From assembly GCA_033439255.1 (NCBI GenBank), contig CM065879.1, positions 2,460,501 through 2,524,500 on the forward strand: DNA of 64,000 bases, read 5' to 3'. The translations under genes and the position numbers were made by a program. Each line of letters opens with the position of its first letter. Positions within the stretch are counted from its first letter, which is position 1. A model generated the notes under the pieces. The model was given only the letters and a program-made list of their open reading frames with translations, ran no database searches and was not told where the DNA came from. This document shows, in pieces, positions 19,643-31,222 of the stretch. This stretch comes from Hericium rajendrae. Lineage: Eukaryota; Basidiomycota; Agaricomycetes; Russulales; Hericiaceae.

Positions 19643-22600
19643 CTATGGCCTGCTGTCCTGGCTCTGGGTGCGCAGTTGCGCCATGCCCTCTGCGTCCCAC
19701 GGCGCCGGTATGCGCGGGACATCGTCCAGATTCTTGTCGCACGCGCATCGCGCAGGCGCTCGCGGTTCGGCATGCCCATGCGTGCGCGACAGCGCACCAG
19801 GCGGAGTTTCGTGCGCTTGATCCCTGCGGCGCCGTCAGCATCCCAATGAACAAGAGGAGGAGGAAATGCGAACATGTGGCGATGGTCTCACGGTCCTCCT
19901 CCATGAACGGGTTTCCCTTCTGCAGGAGGTCGTCCTGCAGCGCGTACAGGCACCAAAGCGATTCCTCGTAGAGCTTCTCGCATTCATCTGGACTCTTGTG
20001 TTGGTCAAGTAGCTCCTTACGCGCAGCATTGCGGCTCTACATGCACATCCTGCGTCAGCATTGGTGAAGCAAAACAGAGGGAGGTTATTGACCAAGGTCA
20101 GCGCACGATTGTACACGAGCTCGTCGACCCAGGTGCTAGGTCCGGTGTACTGCGCCGGCAACCACGTCTTCACTAGCGCCGCACGATCATTGCACGTAAT
20201 AAAATGGTCCTTGAACCAGCTCAGCGCTACCAAACCAAGCATATCAGCATTGCCCCCGCGCCGCGGAGAAGCCAGACCCACCGTCGTCGAAGCCGCGGCT
20301 CATGACGAACCCGCCGGGGTTGCGCATCTCCGCATGCTCCTGGAAGCGGCGTAGCTCCTCGATGCCCTTCTGCGCGAACGACATCACGAGCATGTAGATC
20401 GCGACGCACGTCACCGCGTTGTACTCCGCTTCGACGTCCGCGTGCTGCCGACGCCGCGCGAGCTTCTCAGGCTCGCCCTCGCGCGGCGCGAACTTCGCCG
20501 GGTCCGGCAGGGGCTCTGTCCGACCATTTCAGCATCATAAGAGAGGGCACGAGCAGGGAAAAACGCACTCTGCGGCACCGCCTTCACGTATTCGTACATC
20601 TCGTCCGCCCAGCGCGTGATCACGTCCGTCTTCTGCGCGAGCTGCTCGAGTCCCTCGAAGAACAGATCTTCAACTGGATCGCGCTCCTCCGTGCTCAGGA
20701 TCCGCGGCGACGGCAGCGGCGACGGGCCGCGCGACGGTGGCGAGCGCCCCACGATACCACCGCCAGATGGCGACGGCGATGCTGAGCCGAAGAGTTTCCG
20801 CGATGCGATGTTGATGGCACGCGCGAGCGGATTCGAGAGCGAAGAGGCCCGGGAGGGCGTCGGCGGGGTAGTTGCGGGTGCAGACGGGTTTGGCGGGGGC
20901 GGGAAGGTCGGCGGGGACGTGCCTGAGGGTGCAGGCGACATGGCCTGCGGAGGTGCGGAAGTTGCCGATCTGCGGGAGTTGGAGCGCTTCGGCATGTTTG
21001 TGTCGACGGAGAGCGGGGGTACGCGACGGTCGAGGAGGGGCCGCCGACGTGCGGCGTTGATTTCTAAGGGTGCGCGTCGTGAGTAAGTTCGGACGAAGAG
21101 GACCGAGAAGACAAAAATGTACCGTCTACTGTGCGATTGAACTCCACCGCCTGTGTATCGCCGACCAGGACATACTCTCTCCGTAGTAGCCCGTCCTCCT
21201 CGGTCTCCCCGGGAATAATAGAGCCCTCTGTCGAAAGCGGTCGATGAGCAAACGGAGGGGCAGTGACATTACGTGGTATGTTAGGGGATGTCTTCGCATG
21301 AGTTGCGGAGGCTAACGATGGTCTCTGAGGTTTTGCAGAAGAGAAAGTCGCCGGTACAATGGCCGGCACGGGTGGAGGGGGCGCATCACGCGTCGGCGTC
21401 GGAAGTGCCAGTGGTGGTGGTGGTGCGCTAGAAAGCAAACTGATGTGAGCAGTTGCACACAAAAGTGCACATGTAGATACATACTCGGTCTGTCCCGTTT
21501 CTTCTCTCCGTCTGAAATGGAACTTGCTCGGCGGGATCATAGCGCCCATATCAAGGACCTCCGGTGGAACATGTATATGATGCTCAGGCATCTCACCCGC
21601 ATCTCCGCCGTCCCCTTCAGCCTCCGCCTCCGCCTCGCCCTCCGGCTGTCCTTGTTCACGCGGCCGTGGAAACTTTGAATTCACCATCGCGGTGCTCTTG
21701 AAAAATTCCTCGAAGCTCGCACGCTGCGCTGGAGTCTTCCGCAGCAGCATACGGACAAGAATCTTGATGTCCTCTGGAACGGGCTGCGTCGAGGTTGAGG
21801 TCGTGGGATCCTCATCGGGGAAGCGCACGCCGCGCGACTGGTCGATCTTCCTGAGCAGGTCCAACGGATTCCCAGCGCGGTACGGCGGTCGGCCAACGGA
21901 CATCTCATACAGAACAGCGCCGACGGACCAGAGATCCGCTTTCGCGTCGTATTTCTGGTGCATGAGGATCTCAGGCGCCATGTATAGTCTACGGGTGTCA
22001 ATTGAGTAAATAACATGCGCATTTATAGGACTTACGGAGAGCCACAGAGCGTCTCGGCCATAGAGGCATTGGGTAGGATTCGTGCGAAGCCAAAGTCAGC
22101 GACTTTGAGTATTGGAACACCTAGTGGGTGACCGCGCCTAAGCTCTTCGGGAGAAGCAGGCTTCAGAAGGAGGTTCTGACACGAGACGTAAGACGCAAGT
22201 CGCGGGAGACGGAGAACTGCACATACCTGAGGTTTAATATCCCGATGGATGAGGTGATGTTGTCGAAGGAATTTGAGTGCACGAGCTACACAATTATTAG
22301 TGTCAATACGCACAAACGCCTGCACTCTACGCACCTAACTGTCTCAGAAAGCTTCTTACAACAATCTCCGCAAGCCCCACCCGCGGATGGGGATAGTACT
22401 GTGGTGCTGCGCCTGGAGATGGGACATACTCAAGAGTCTCGACACGCCCCCGCTTCTTAAGGTAGCCTGCGAGATCGCCGCCGGAACAGTATTCCATGAT
22501 AAGGTAAATATTGCGTTCAGCGCGCTGAAAAAGGAGTCAGCAGCTGTCAATCGAAAGGGACCGCATGCCCTCGTGGAGGGCTGTGGAGCCTCGCTGTGGT

Positions 22601-22986
22601 AAAGTAACGCGGACACATGCCCAGAGGGCACGGCAGCAGCTGAAGCGATACTTACAATGATATCAATCAGCTTGGTAATATGCCTATGCGACATACTCTT
22701 GAGAATGTCGATCTCGGACTGCAGATTCTCGAAGAGCTTCGGAGATAGATTTAACCTGCTCACGGTCTTGATGGCGACTTCCTGTCGCGTCCCCTGCCGT
22801 GCGGTGTTAGCAGGGGAAAAGATGGAATGCAATTGAGCATACCTCATGGTATCCCTTGTACACGATAGCAAAACTACCTTTCCCCAGCTCGCCCACAAAG
22901 ACATAAGGCTTGATCTCCTCATCCTCCACCCACCTATGGGAGGCGGCAGAAGCCCCGCGCTGCACGGGAGCAGCTGAAGGTGCCAT
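19643..22986 (-). CDS. atg1: Autophagy-initiating serine/threonine kinase Atg1 (ULK)
   Basis: Atg1 starts autophagosome formation with Atg13 and Atg17 at the phagophore assembly site. The start is at 22984-22986. The first exon (22843-22986) gives the Gly loop [11 protein letters not shown]. Exon 2 (22656-22793) has VAIK with the ATP lysine. Later exons give [26 protein letters not shown] and the APE block ([21 protein letters not shown]). After the kinase comes a long disordered Pro/Ser-rich middle with REYVLVG...[10 protein letters not shown], the block before the C-terminal region in fungal Atg1. The Atg13-binding helical end is recognisable ([45 protein letters not shown]). The ending seems to change frame near 19735-19742: one frame stops making sense while another reads [18 protein letters not shown] to the TAG at 19643-19645, the expected terminus. 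At least seven introns are needed. I did not fix every junction. Confidence 0.9.
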
Positions 22987-23612
22987 TGCGTGCGTGAGCG
23001 TTGCGTACCAAGGGAAGAGCGTGTAATGGGATAAGGGGAGTGCGTAGAAGATTAATAGAAGAGTGGCAGGGAGGGTGGAAGCTGATAGAGTAGATAACTA
23101 AGAAGGCAAGAATCGTGATTAGAAACAAATGTAAACTTCGATACTAGAGTATATACTCACTGAGTAAGACCACCGCTGACTCACTACGACTGGCCTTGCA
23201 TGCGCATGAGAGCAAGACAAAGGGGGACGTTCAGGTTGCTGGGTGGTGAGACAGTCGAGGCTCGAGGACGGAGACGACCTGAACGGGCGCTTACTCGCGT
23301 CATCACCAGCGCCTCGGCCCGTGGGAATCCCGTTTCGTCGACTTGTCGAGACGTTCAGCTCACAGAACATATTCACTACTGCCTGGGATTTCCAGCATTT
23401 GCATTATCATCGCATAGAATTAACTCCCTTAATTTTTATCCTCGCAGTGCAAGCTGAACGCTGCCTGTCGATTCTCGAACGACTTGGTATGATGCGCATC
23501 ACGTGAATCGGCGGTTAGGCGCCGTTCATCCTGCCCGACACGTTCCCTGCCTCCTCATCGAAACCGCAACGACGACGACCAGTGCCGTCTCATCCCCGTT
23601 CATGAGCTCACG
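22987..23612. promoter_or_regulatory. Shared upstream region of atg1 and the Tag1-like gene
   Basis: 626 bp separate the two divergent start codons. No clear TATA box. I found no other gene here. Confidence 0.5.
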
Positions 23613-25613
23613 ATGAGCGCCGACGACGAATCGTCCACGTCGCTTCGGAACAAGGGCAAATCTCGCGCCTCTCCTCCGCCCGATGAGCCCAGTCCTACTG
23701 AATCGACCCCGCTGCTTGCCAATGCAGAGCTCGAATCCTCGTCTGAGCACCGTCGACGCTCGCTCCCATCGCGCCTTCTTCTGCCTCTCCTTGTTCTCCC
23801 CATCCTCCTCCTGCCCATATTTCTCATATGTCTAGCCCAGTCATACTCACCCCGTCCGTCCGCAAGTGCCGTTGCCCTTCGTACTCCCTCGGCGGTCCAC
23901 TTACGCTGGCTCACCGATGACGGTGGAATGTGGTTGCATGTCGATATCAGTGCTGGTGTCGACGCGGGACAGGTCATGAGCGTGAAACCGTCTGAAGACG
24001 ACTCGGCTTTGGTCGCAGCCTGGAAGGCTGTCGGCAGGTGGGGGATACGCCGGATGGGTAAGGTGACGGTGGAGGCTGGCGACATTGACATATTTACTTC
24101 ATATCCTTCCGACTATCACTCCAAAGAGAGCGACCCCGAGTTCCTCGCCACGATCACTATACCGCCTTTCACGCTCCCACTCACCCCTTTACCCCCATCC
24201 GCCTCGGATGACTCTTGGCTAACGAAGCTCTCGCTCCCTATCCTCATTCGTCCTACGCAGAACAGCTCGACGTGGGTGCGTTTTGCCCGAACTGCTTGGC
24301 GTACCGGAGCTTTCGCAGTCTTCGCATCCGCCGAGTCTGTCAAGGTCACAGGGGGCGGTAGGTTCGAAGGTGGCTGGCGCAAGTGGCTTTTGAACATCGT
24401 TCAGAGGGAGCTTGTAGTCCCTGTGCGGCAGAAGCGTAAATTATCAGTGTTCATATCAAATTGTACGATACTGATGTCTCTCCGCAGTACCCCTCCTACC
24501 CAACCTTCCGCCACCAGGCCCTAATGAACCATTTCCCAACCTATCGTCCCTCCTGACGATAAAGGACTTCCATCTCACCTCGCCCTCCTCAAGCAACGGG
24601 ACGCTCGACCTGTCAGCCAACGTCAGCCTTCCGAACGTAATACCACCCTCCCTGTACTCCACGACCCTCAGCACGCCCCCAATCCCCCTCGAGGTCTGGC
24701 TCGCCGTTCCCTCTCAGCTGAACGACTCTTTCTCTGCCCCTCTCATCCCCTTCGCCAACCTCACTCTCCACCCGCTGCACCCGCCTCCACCCCCACAAAA
24801 CCTCACGCTAACCCTCACAGGCCATTTTCTCACCCTCACCTCCTCTCCCTCCTCGCACGCCGCGCTCTCCGCGCTCCTCTCCTCCTACCTCACCGCGCAC
24901 CCGCACCCACTCACCCTCCGCACGCCGCTCCTCCCCGCGCTCGCCCTCCACGTCGACCTCCCCCCACCGCACCCCAAGCCGCGCATCCTGCGGCACGTCG
25001 CGATCCGCGACATGCGCATCACAGCCGCCGGCACCGAGATGCGCGCCAGCGGCGAGGTGCGCGCGTGCGCCGTCCTCCCGCCCGGCATGCACCTCGCGCT
25101 CGACGTGCGCCGGGTCCTCCCCGACGTGCTCGTCTTCGACGGCGCCGTGCCCGCCGCGCTGAGTCCGCCGCAGCCGCAGCCGCCGCCGGCGCCCCTGCCC
25201 GACCCGCTGCCCGCGCGCGCGTTCGCGCACATCCGCCCGGAGGACTGGCTCGCCGCGACGAGCACGCGCGTGCGCGGGTGCGGCGACGGCGGCGCGGAAA
25301 ACGTGGAGGGCGCGGGCGCGACGCTCGTGCGCGCGCACATCGTCGACGTGCCGCTCGAGGTGCTGCCCGGGCGCGAGCGCGAGTTCAGCAACTTCGTCGG
25401 CAAGGTGCGCTGCTCGTTCTATCCCCGTTCGGCATGCTGACGTGCGTGTGCGCGCAGGTGATTTTCGGGACGCAGCCGGCGCTGGCGGGGCTTCAGGGCA
25501 CGGCGGCGGTGAGCGTGAGTATTGCGGGGCTGTCGGGCGCGGGTGACGAGGGGATGGTGTTGATGGGGCTGCCGTTCGAGGGCCTCGTGCGCATTGGGAA
25601 GAGGGGCCTTTGA
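23613..25613 (+). CDS. Tag1-like vacuolar membrane protein (Ig-like repeats)
   Basis: Three exons (23613-24435, 24488-25404, 25458-25613) encode 631 residues. The N-terminus is cytosolic-type and Ser/Pro/acid-rich with ESTPLL, an acidic di-leucine motif used for vacuolar sorting. One hydrophobic span follows (about residues 53-73, LLLPLLVLPILLLPIFLICL). The rest is a long luminal-type region of beta-rich segments with many N-glycosylation sites (NSS, NLS, NGT, NVS, NDS, NLT). This layout is that of the fungal family that includes yeast Tag1 (older label DUF3712 / 'pre-rRNA processing protein'), a vacuolar membrane protein needed to end autophagy. The family call is from layout and memory. The middle exon is very GC-rich and low in complexity near PPQPQPPPAPLPDPLP. 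Confidence 0.6.
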
Positions 25614-26205
25614 TGCGCGTTTGGTTGTGGTGTGTACTTTGCTTGTGCGAGATGGGGCTGGCCTGTAATGTAATATGAAACTTGTCGTGTAGAGTAGATA
25701 TTGATTTTGTCTGTGCAGATCATATGGACTTGGATTCCATGACTTTTACTGTCGCGGGTGCTGACCGCATGTTGATCATGGACAACGTCAGTTGTTGTTG
25801 GTCGGCCGGAAGCGGGACATACCATGAAGTATGCAACGACGCACACCTGATTGCGAAAGAGGCTGATTTGGTCAATGCATGCTATACTATAACGAGGATG
25901 CCGGACCGATATACTGTAGAGCGATAGCTATACACGACTGCCACCTCAGCCTAAACAGGAAGGAGTGTTTTAAGGGTCTGCTTGGAGACTAGCGATAGCT
26001 GGGGTCTTTTGATCAAGACCATGACTCTAGGCTACTGAGCTAATAACAATTCAAAGCACATAAGCTCAGCAGGCGCCAAGTCGTCCTCACCTCCGATCTA
26101 ATCGATATCACGTCGTCTATACACAGTACTCGACTGGTCCGTCGTTGTGTACGAGAGACACGATCACCAGTCTAATCACGTCGAGCATTTCGTCTCCCAT
26201 CCACT
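25614..26205. other. Intergenic, no gene seen
   Basis: About 590 bp between the Tag1-like stop and the F-box start. It contains an AAGACC/GGTCTT inverted repeat near 26007-26024 of unknown meaning. Confidence 0.5.
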
Positions 26206-28252
26206 ATGTCCGTAGGCTCAAACTCTGATACGGGGTAAGTTGAAGCATGATATCAGACCTTGTCATAATATTGACGAGTTAACTTGGAAGCTCTCATACG
26301 CACGATCCCACTCATCCGTCATCGGGGATCGAGGGACAGAGTGCCAATCTGGTGGAAGGCAACCCATGGCTTCCGTTATGCGCCTCCCGCCTCTCCGCGC
26401 TGGACGATCCGAAGATACCGCTCACTGAGGTCAAGGACAGACTTGAGCAGGAGCTCAGGTGGATCAAGGAGGCAAAGAGCGTTATCAAATATCGCCTGAA
26501 CATGGTCTGCGCCATTGCGCGACTGAGCCCAGACGTGCTCGCACACGTCTTTCGGCTTCTAGCAGACAGTGACTGGCCCATAAATCATATCTGGGATTCC
26601 GCAGTCAATTTCGGATGGATGCGAGTCACGCACGTTTGCCGATCCTGGAGGAATGTTGCTCTGGATTACCCTGATTTGTGGGGACGGGGCGACATCTGTT
26701 CCCTGCCGGGTTGGACGGATGAACGGCTGCGACGGTCAAAGGGGACACTTATTGACGTAAAGGTCCAGCTCGGCGAGGAAGTACCTCTTGCTGTGGTTGC
26801 CAATGCACATCGCATACGAAAAATATCTATCTCCCCGCTGATATCCCCACGATGGTCCGTGCCTAAAGACATGAACGTGAACACATGTTTCGCTCTTCTC
26901 ACTTCGTCCGCTCCATCCCTGGTATCCTTTTCCTGCATATATCCAAATGAAATTCCTGGTATGTTTGCGACTCCGTTGCGAATTTATAAATATACTCATA
27001 CATTGTAGGAAACCATCTGGAGCTCCCATACAACATTTTTGCCTGCAATACACCGCGCCTGACAGATCTCTCACTCGAAAATACTACGCTCACATTCCAT
27101 CCAACCGTTTTCGACAATCTGGTTCATCTCCATCTAAAATATAAGAATCACACTACTCGTGATGACGAAGACATACCCTTGAATCGAAAGCAGCTTCTGG
27201 AGCTGTTGCTTCGGACTCCGAAACTGGAAACTCTCATGCTAGAAGGGAAAATACACAACTTGTCGGAAGATATTGAACCCCAGTCAGACGTGAACACTCA
27301 CCAGCCGGGGCCGGCATTATCTTCCTCCATTCCCCTACCACGGCTGAAAAAGCTGGCCTTAAGGCGTGATCCATGGTCCTGGCTGTGGTTTGCGGAACAA
27401 TTATCCATACCTGCAGCGGCCTCTTTCTGGATGCACTGCCGAATGGACACTGCCGTGCAGGATCAAGCCTCAGTTTGTGACGCTTTCTTACCGTTTATGA
27501 TACGCCATCTGGAGAAGGACCATTCGAGATCCACCCAAATATTGAGGGTTATATGTGGTCCTCGAGTCTGGCGACTTACCGTGTTCGCTGAATGGACAGA
27601 TGCTTTATTGCGTGACGCTCAATTCCCCCAATATGCGCTTCCTGGGGGTTTCATGGAACAGACAGTATTGGCACCCATCGACTTCGCATTTTCCAGCGAT
27701 ATAGCACCTGTCATTCCAGTGGTGCAGGTTCTGCGTCCACTCCTGGCCAAAATCTATACGAACAGCGTTCAAGTTCTTCAAGTTCATGGAACCGCTTCGC
27801 ACCTGGACTGCCCAGAATGGCTCAGACTGTTCGCATCATTCACAGCGCTCGAACACCTCTCGATTTATGGCATGGTCGCGTTTAATCTGATGCAAGCACT
27901 CGGCCTCGATCTCACCATCAATCCCGAGCCAACCTCTATCCTTGGGGGCGCGTCGTCATCTGGGCCCCGGGTTCTTTTCCCGGCTCTGCGCAGCCTGAAA
28001 TTCTTTCGTGTGGACTTTACACGCTTCGTCGACACGGCCGATGCGCTGCTGTCCGACATCGCGACTACAGCATTGATCGAGAGACGCGAGATGAATAGGA
28101 CGCTGGAGGAGATCAGTCTGGAGGAATGCCGTTTCCATAGGCGCTGGGTTGATGGCTTAAGGAATGTCGGTTTCAGATGTTCCGGTTTCGTACCTTCCCA
28201 GTCCAGGAATATGCTCTATCCTCTGTACGATGAACAAGTATGGTGGCAATAG
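26206..28252 (+). CDS. F-box/LRR-type protein
   Basis: Exons 26206-26234, 26291-26958 and 27009-28252 give 646 residues. A coiled N-terminal helix (LTEVKDRLEQELRWIKEAKSVIKYRLN) is followed by an F-box: ARLSPDVLAHVFRLLAD, then MRVTHVCRSWRNVALDYPDLW. The rest has leucine-rich segments (LRTPKLETLMLEG, LPRLKKLALR, LEHLSIYGM, LFPALRSLKFF). This is the standard build of the very large agaricomycete F-box family, in which the F-box binds Skp1 of an SCF ubiquitin ligase and the C-part picks the substrate. The start was chosen because the 29-bp first exon joins in frame through a 56-bp intron. Substrate unknown. Confidence 0.8.
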
Positions 28253-29377
28253 GCTACGAGAAAGGCCGAGTACAGTCATACTAGTAGCTGAAGTATGCGG
28301 CGACGGTGTTGATGTACGATCAGATAAAGGACCTGTATTAGTACGGGACACAGAAAGCAGGTCACTACTAGAGGAGAACGAGCGACCAGGCAGTCATATA
28401 AGCTCAGCATTACTTACCTCTCAGGGCAAGTGGCGATTCGCCGAACGCCTGAGCACGGAGAACCTCTGAATTCAAGCTGATATCCGAGTGCATGCCATCG
28501 CTGTATTCGACCGTGAACTAGGACAGCGTTATTGCCGTTCCATAATCCTCCGCGTATAACTCATTGCGGGCAAGCCAGATAAATGCATTCCACAAATGAG
28601 AATCGCTCTTGGGACTCTGAATCTCGGCCAGAAAATGTCATTTATCGGCTGTCAACAAATCCTCTCTCAACACGGAGACAGCAGCAAATCCCTCACAGCG
28701 GGCTGCGACACATAGATCGGTTGAGTCTTCTCCGTCTGCGATACATGCTTCAGCGAATTGGGTTTAAGCAACCTCAAGATTCCCCCACCAGTACCTTCAA
28801 GTTGTCCGTCGTGGTAAAGATATACAGCTTGTTCTACGTCGTGGCTGGCAAGGCGCGCGGGGAGTTACGGTGGTTCATGATCAGGCTGCAGCGCAAGGGC
28901 ACCTAACTGAGCACGTTAGTGGAAGAAGGTCCTGTAGTTTGCTACGTACCATCCAGGGCAGCTTCAAGCTTGCGGCTTGGTCGCAATCTTCATACACCCT
29001 CATCCGAACAAGGCGCCAGTCTGGCTGTGCTAATCATCCAGCTCAAAGGCTTGAACTATGCAAGCGCTCCGTTGAATCAGGTCTGATCCTGCACTTATCT
29101 CTCTTGTCGCATTCCCGAACGTCGAATATCCGAATCGGTCCAAGCAACGATTGACACAGTCTGGCAATATGGGGAGCGATTACAAGGCTTCAAACGTTTG
29201 AGTGCGTCGGGAGAAAAGTGCATGGGTCAATAACTCTCATGGTGCATGGTGCTGTATCAATATCGTAGCATAATGTCGACAGCAGTACATCTCGTACGTT
29301 TCGCCGCCTGTATCAATCATGCCGAGAAAACGCAAAGCGGGCGGGAAAGCGGGAGCAGGCCAGAAAGCGGCGTCGCT
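28253..29377. other. Intergenic, no gene seen
   Basis: 1.1 kb with only short open stretches. None resembles a protein. Confidence 0.45.
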
Positions 29378-29830
29378 CTACTTGCGCCCTGACGCCGCCT
29401 TTTGCTGTGACTTGATGACTTTCTTCACGACCTTGGCCTCCTCCACGAGGAAGGCGCGGACGACACTATGCCTGTTGTTCAGCTGGTCATCTAGAGAAAA
29501 CAGGCAAGAGCACGCACCGCGACCGCACACATGTCCCGCATCGCGAGCCGCCGTACGCCCGGTTGACATTCTTATTCGGCTTCGACACTGTCGCGTACTC
29601 ACGCGGGCGGAGCGCCACGATCTAAAAGCACGCCGTCAGACACACGCAGCACACGGAGCGGCAGCACGCACGCCGCTGAGCTTGCTCCCGCAGTCGCCGC
29701 ACTTGGGCGCGGTCGCGAGCTTTTTGATGTGGTGGTACCGCAGCACGCCGCCGGGCGTCTTCACGATGCGGCGGCGGTTCGAGGTCGTGTTGTACGGCTG
29801 GCGTTTGCGGAGGGTGACACGTTGGGCCAT
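29378..29830 (-). CDS. rpl34: 60S ribosomal protein eL34
   Basis: Three exons (29672-29830, 29518-29621, 29378-29465) encode 116 residues, the normal length for eL34. Landmarks: MAQRVTLRKRQPYNTTSN at the start, KTPGGVLRYHHIKKLA, a zinc-type CGDCG paired with CGTC, LRPREYATVSKPNKNVNRAYGG, and VVRAFLVEEAKVVKKVIK near the end. The introns are 50 and 52 bp with GTGCGTG donors. It is part of the large ribosomal subunit near the exit tunnel. The many basic residues and codon use fit a highly expressed gene. Confidence 0.95.
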
Positions 29831-31222
29831 TGCTGCGGATGGGCTGCGCAGAACGGGACGTAAGTTTCTGCATAAGCGGGGCGGTCGGAGACATGGCAAT
29901 GGAAGGGACGGTAAGGCAGGAGCAATAGCAGGCTCGCTCGCTCATCTGTACGGGACAAGTTGGACGGGAAATACTCACATGCTAGCGAAGTCCTATCTGC
30001 GGATCCAATGGTCAGCACTTCGTACACCCTCCGGCAACGATATAATGAGGAAAACACACACCTTGATGTTGCGGTCGTCGATGCCGGCGGCGTTGAGTCC
30101 TTCGCCTTTGCTATTGCTGGTGTGGGTGGGAAGATTGCCGTGGCGGTGGCTTGACCAGCTGCATAGTTCATCGGCACTTGCCGGAGACCTAAATTCATCC
30201 AGATTACGTCAGATTCTCTGTCTCGAGCTGTGGCATGTTCACTGGTTGACGATTCTGCAGCCTCAATATATGTATGTACGTCTCAAGCTAGCTGATTGTA
30301 TGCTCCAACACGGTGTCTACGCCATTGCAGAGGGGTAGGCAATGAGATGTCTGTGGACCTGCAGGTGGTTTTTATCTTGCGTCGATCGCCGATTCGACCT
30401 TGTGCGCTGCTAATGCTGATTCGTGATAACCATTGTACAGCATATACCTACGCGTATCCAATCCTCATCTCGTGAGGTATATCCCTAATTCGTCTTAGAG
30501 ATGGCATTGACTTGAAGGACTTAGAAAGTCAGATCGTCGCGCCACTATATGTAGGACTTTATCCCAAACTCGGCCGGTGCGTTCCTTCGCGGGTAATACC
30601 TTCTCTTTCGTCATATAACTGCTTTCGTATCCCTTTGATGAAATGCTACGCTTGACGCCGTCTTAGGACCACAGAAGCCCGTAAAACAAGCTCAGTCCCG
30701 GAGGACATCCGCAAAAAAACCTCTGATTCAAGCAAGATTCGAGGATAAGTCGGTTACGTCGTCTTGGCATAGTCTATTTATATATCGTCTATACCTGTGG
30801 CATGGATGTTCTGGTAGCGCTCCCATACTGGACTTACTGCGCATTCTTGTCGCCCTGGAACCGGGATGACAAGAACGTCCGGGATTGCCGAACAGACGTT
30901 TGACAATGAGAAACTTCAGCAAGATGAGATGCTTGTAGCTTGGATTTTCCTTGTATCTTACGCGTTCGACATGTTTTCTGCACTGCAGATAGTTGTCTAG
31001 ACGTTGAAGACAGGCAGTGAGAGCACGAGCACAAAAGCTGTATGGGGAAAGGGCCCAGGGCGTCAACAATTGGACTCGGACTGGCACCGCCTTCGTCATA
31101 GACATCGCCGACATCCCCTTCACACGTTGCCCTCTTATATACCACCTCCACTGTCTTGTCCTCGTTTCTACCCTTTCGCTTCTGTTATATACCTACTGTA
31201 GCTGCGCTGCTGTCCTTCGGCA
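29831..31222. other. Intergenic between eL34 and the four-span gene
   Basis: 1.4 kb holding the two divergent upstream regions. A 5' leader intron for eL34 is possible but I could not fix it. No other gene recognised. Confidence 0.45.

Noticed and set aside
28583-29154. Plus-strand frames after the F-box gene
   Set aside because: No intron pattern or family resemblance; probably chance frames.
29960-30340. Frames on both strands upstream of eL34
   Set aside because: Low-complexity and overlapping each other; more likely leader or promoter DNA.
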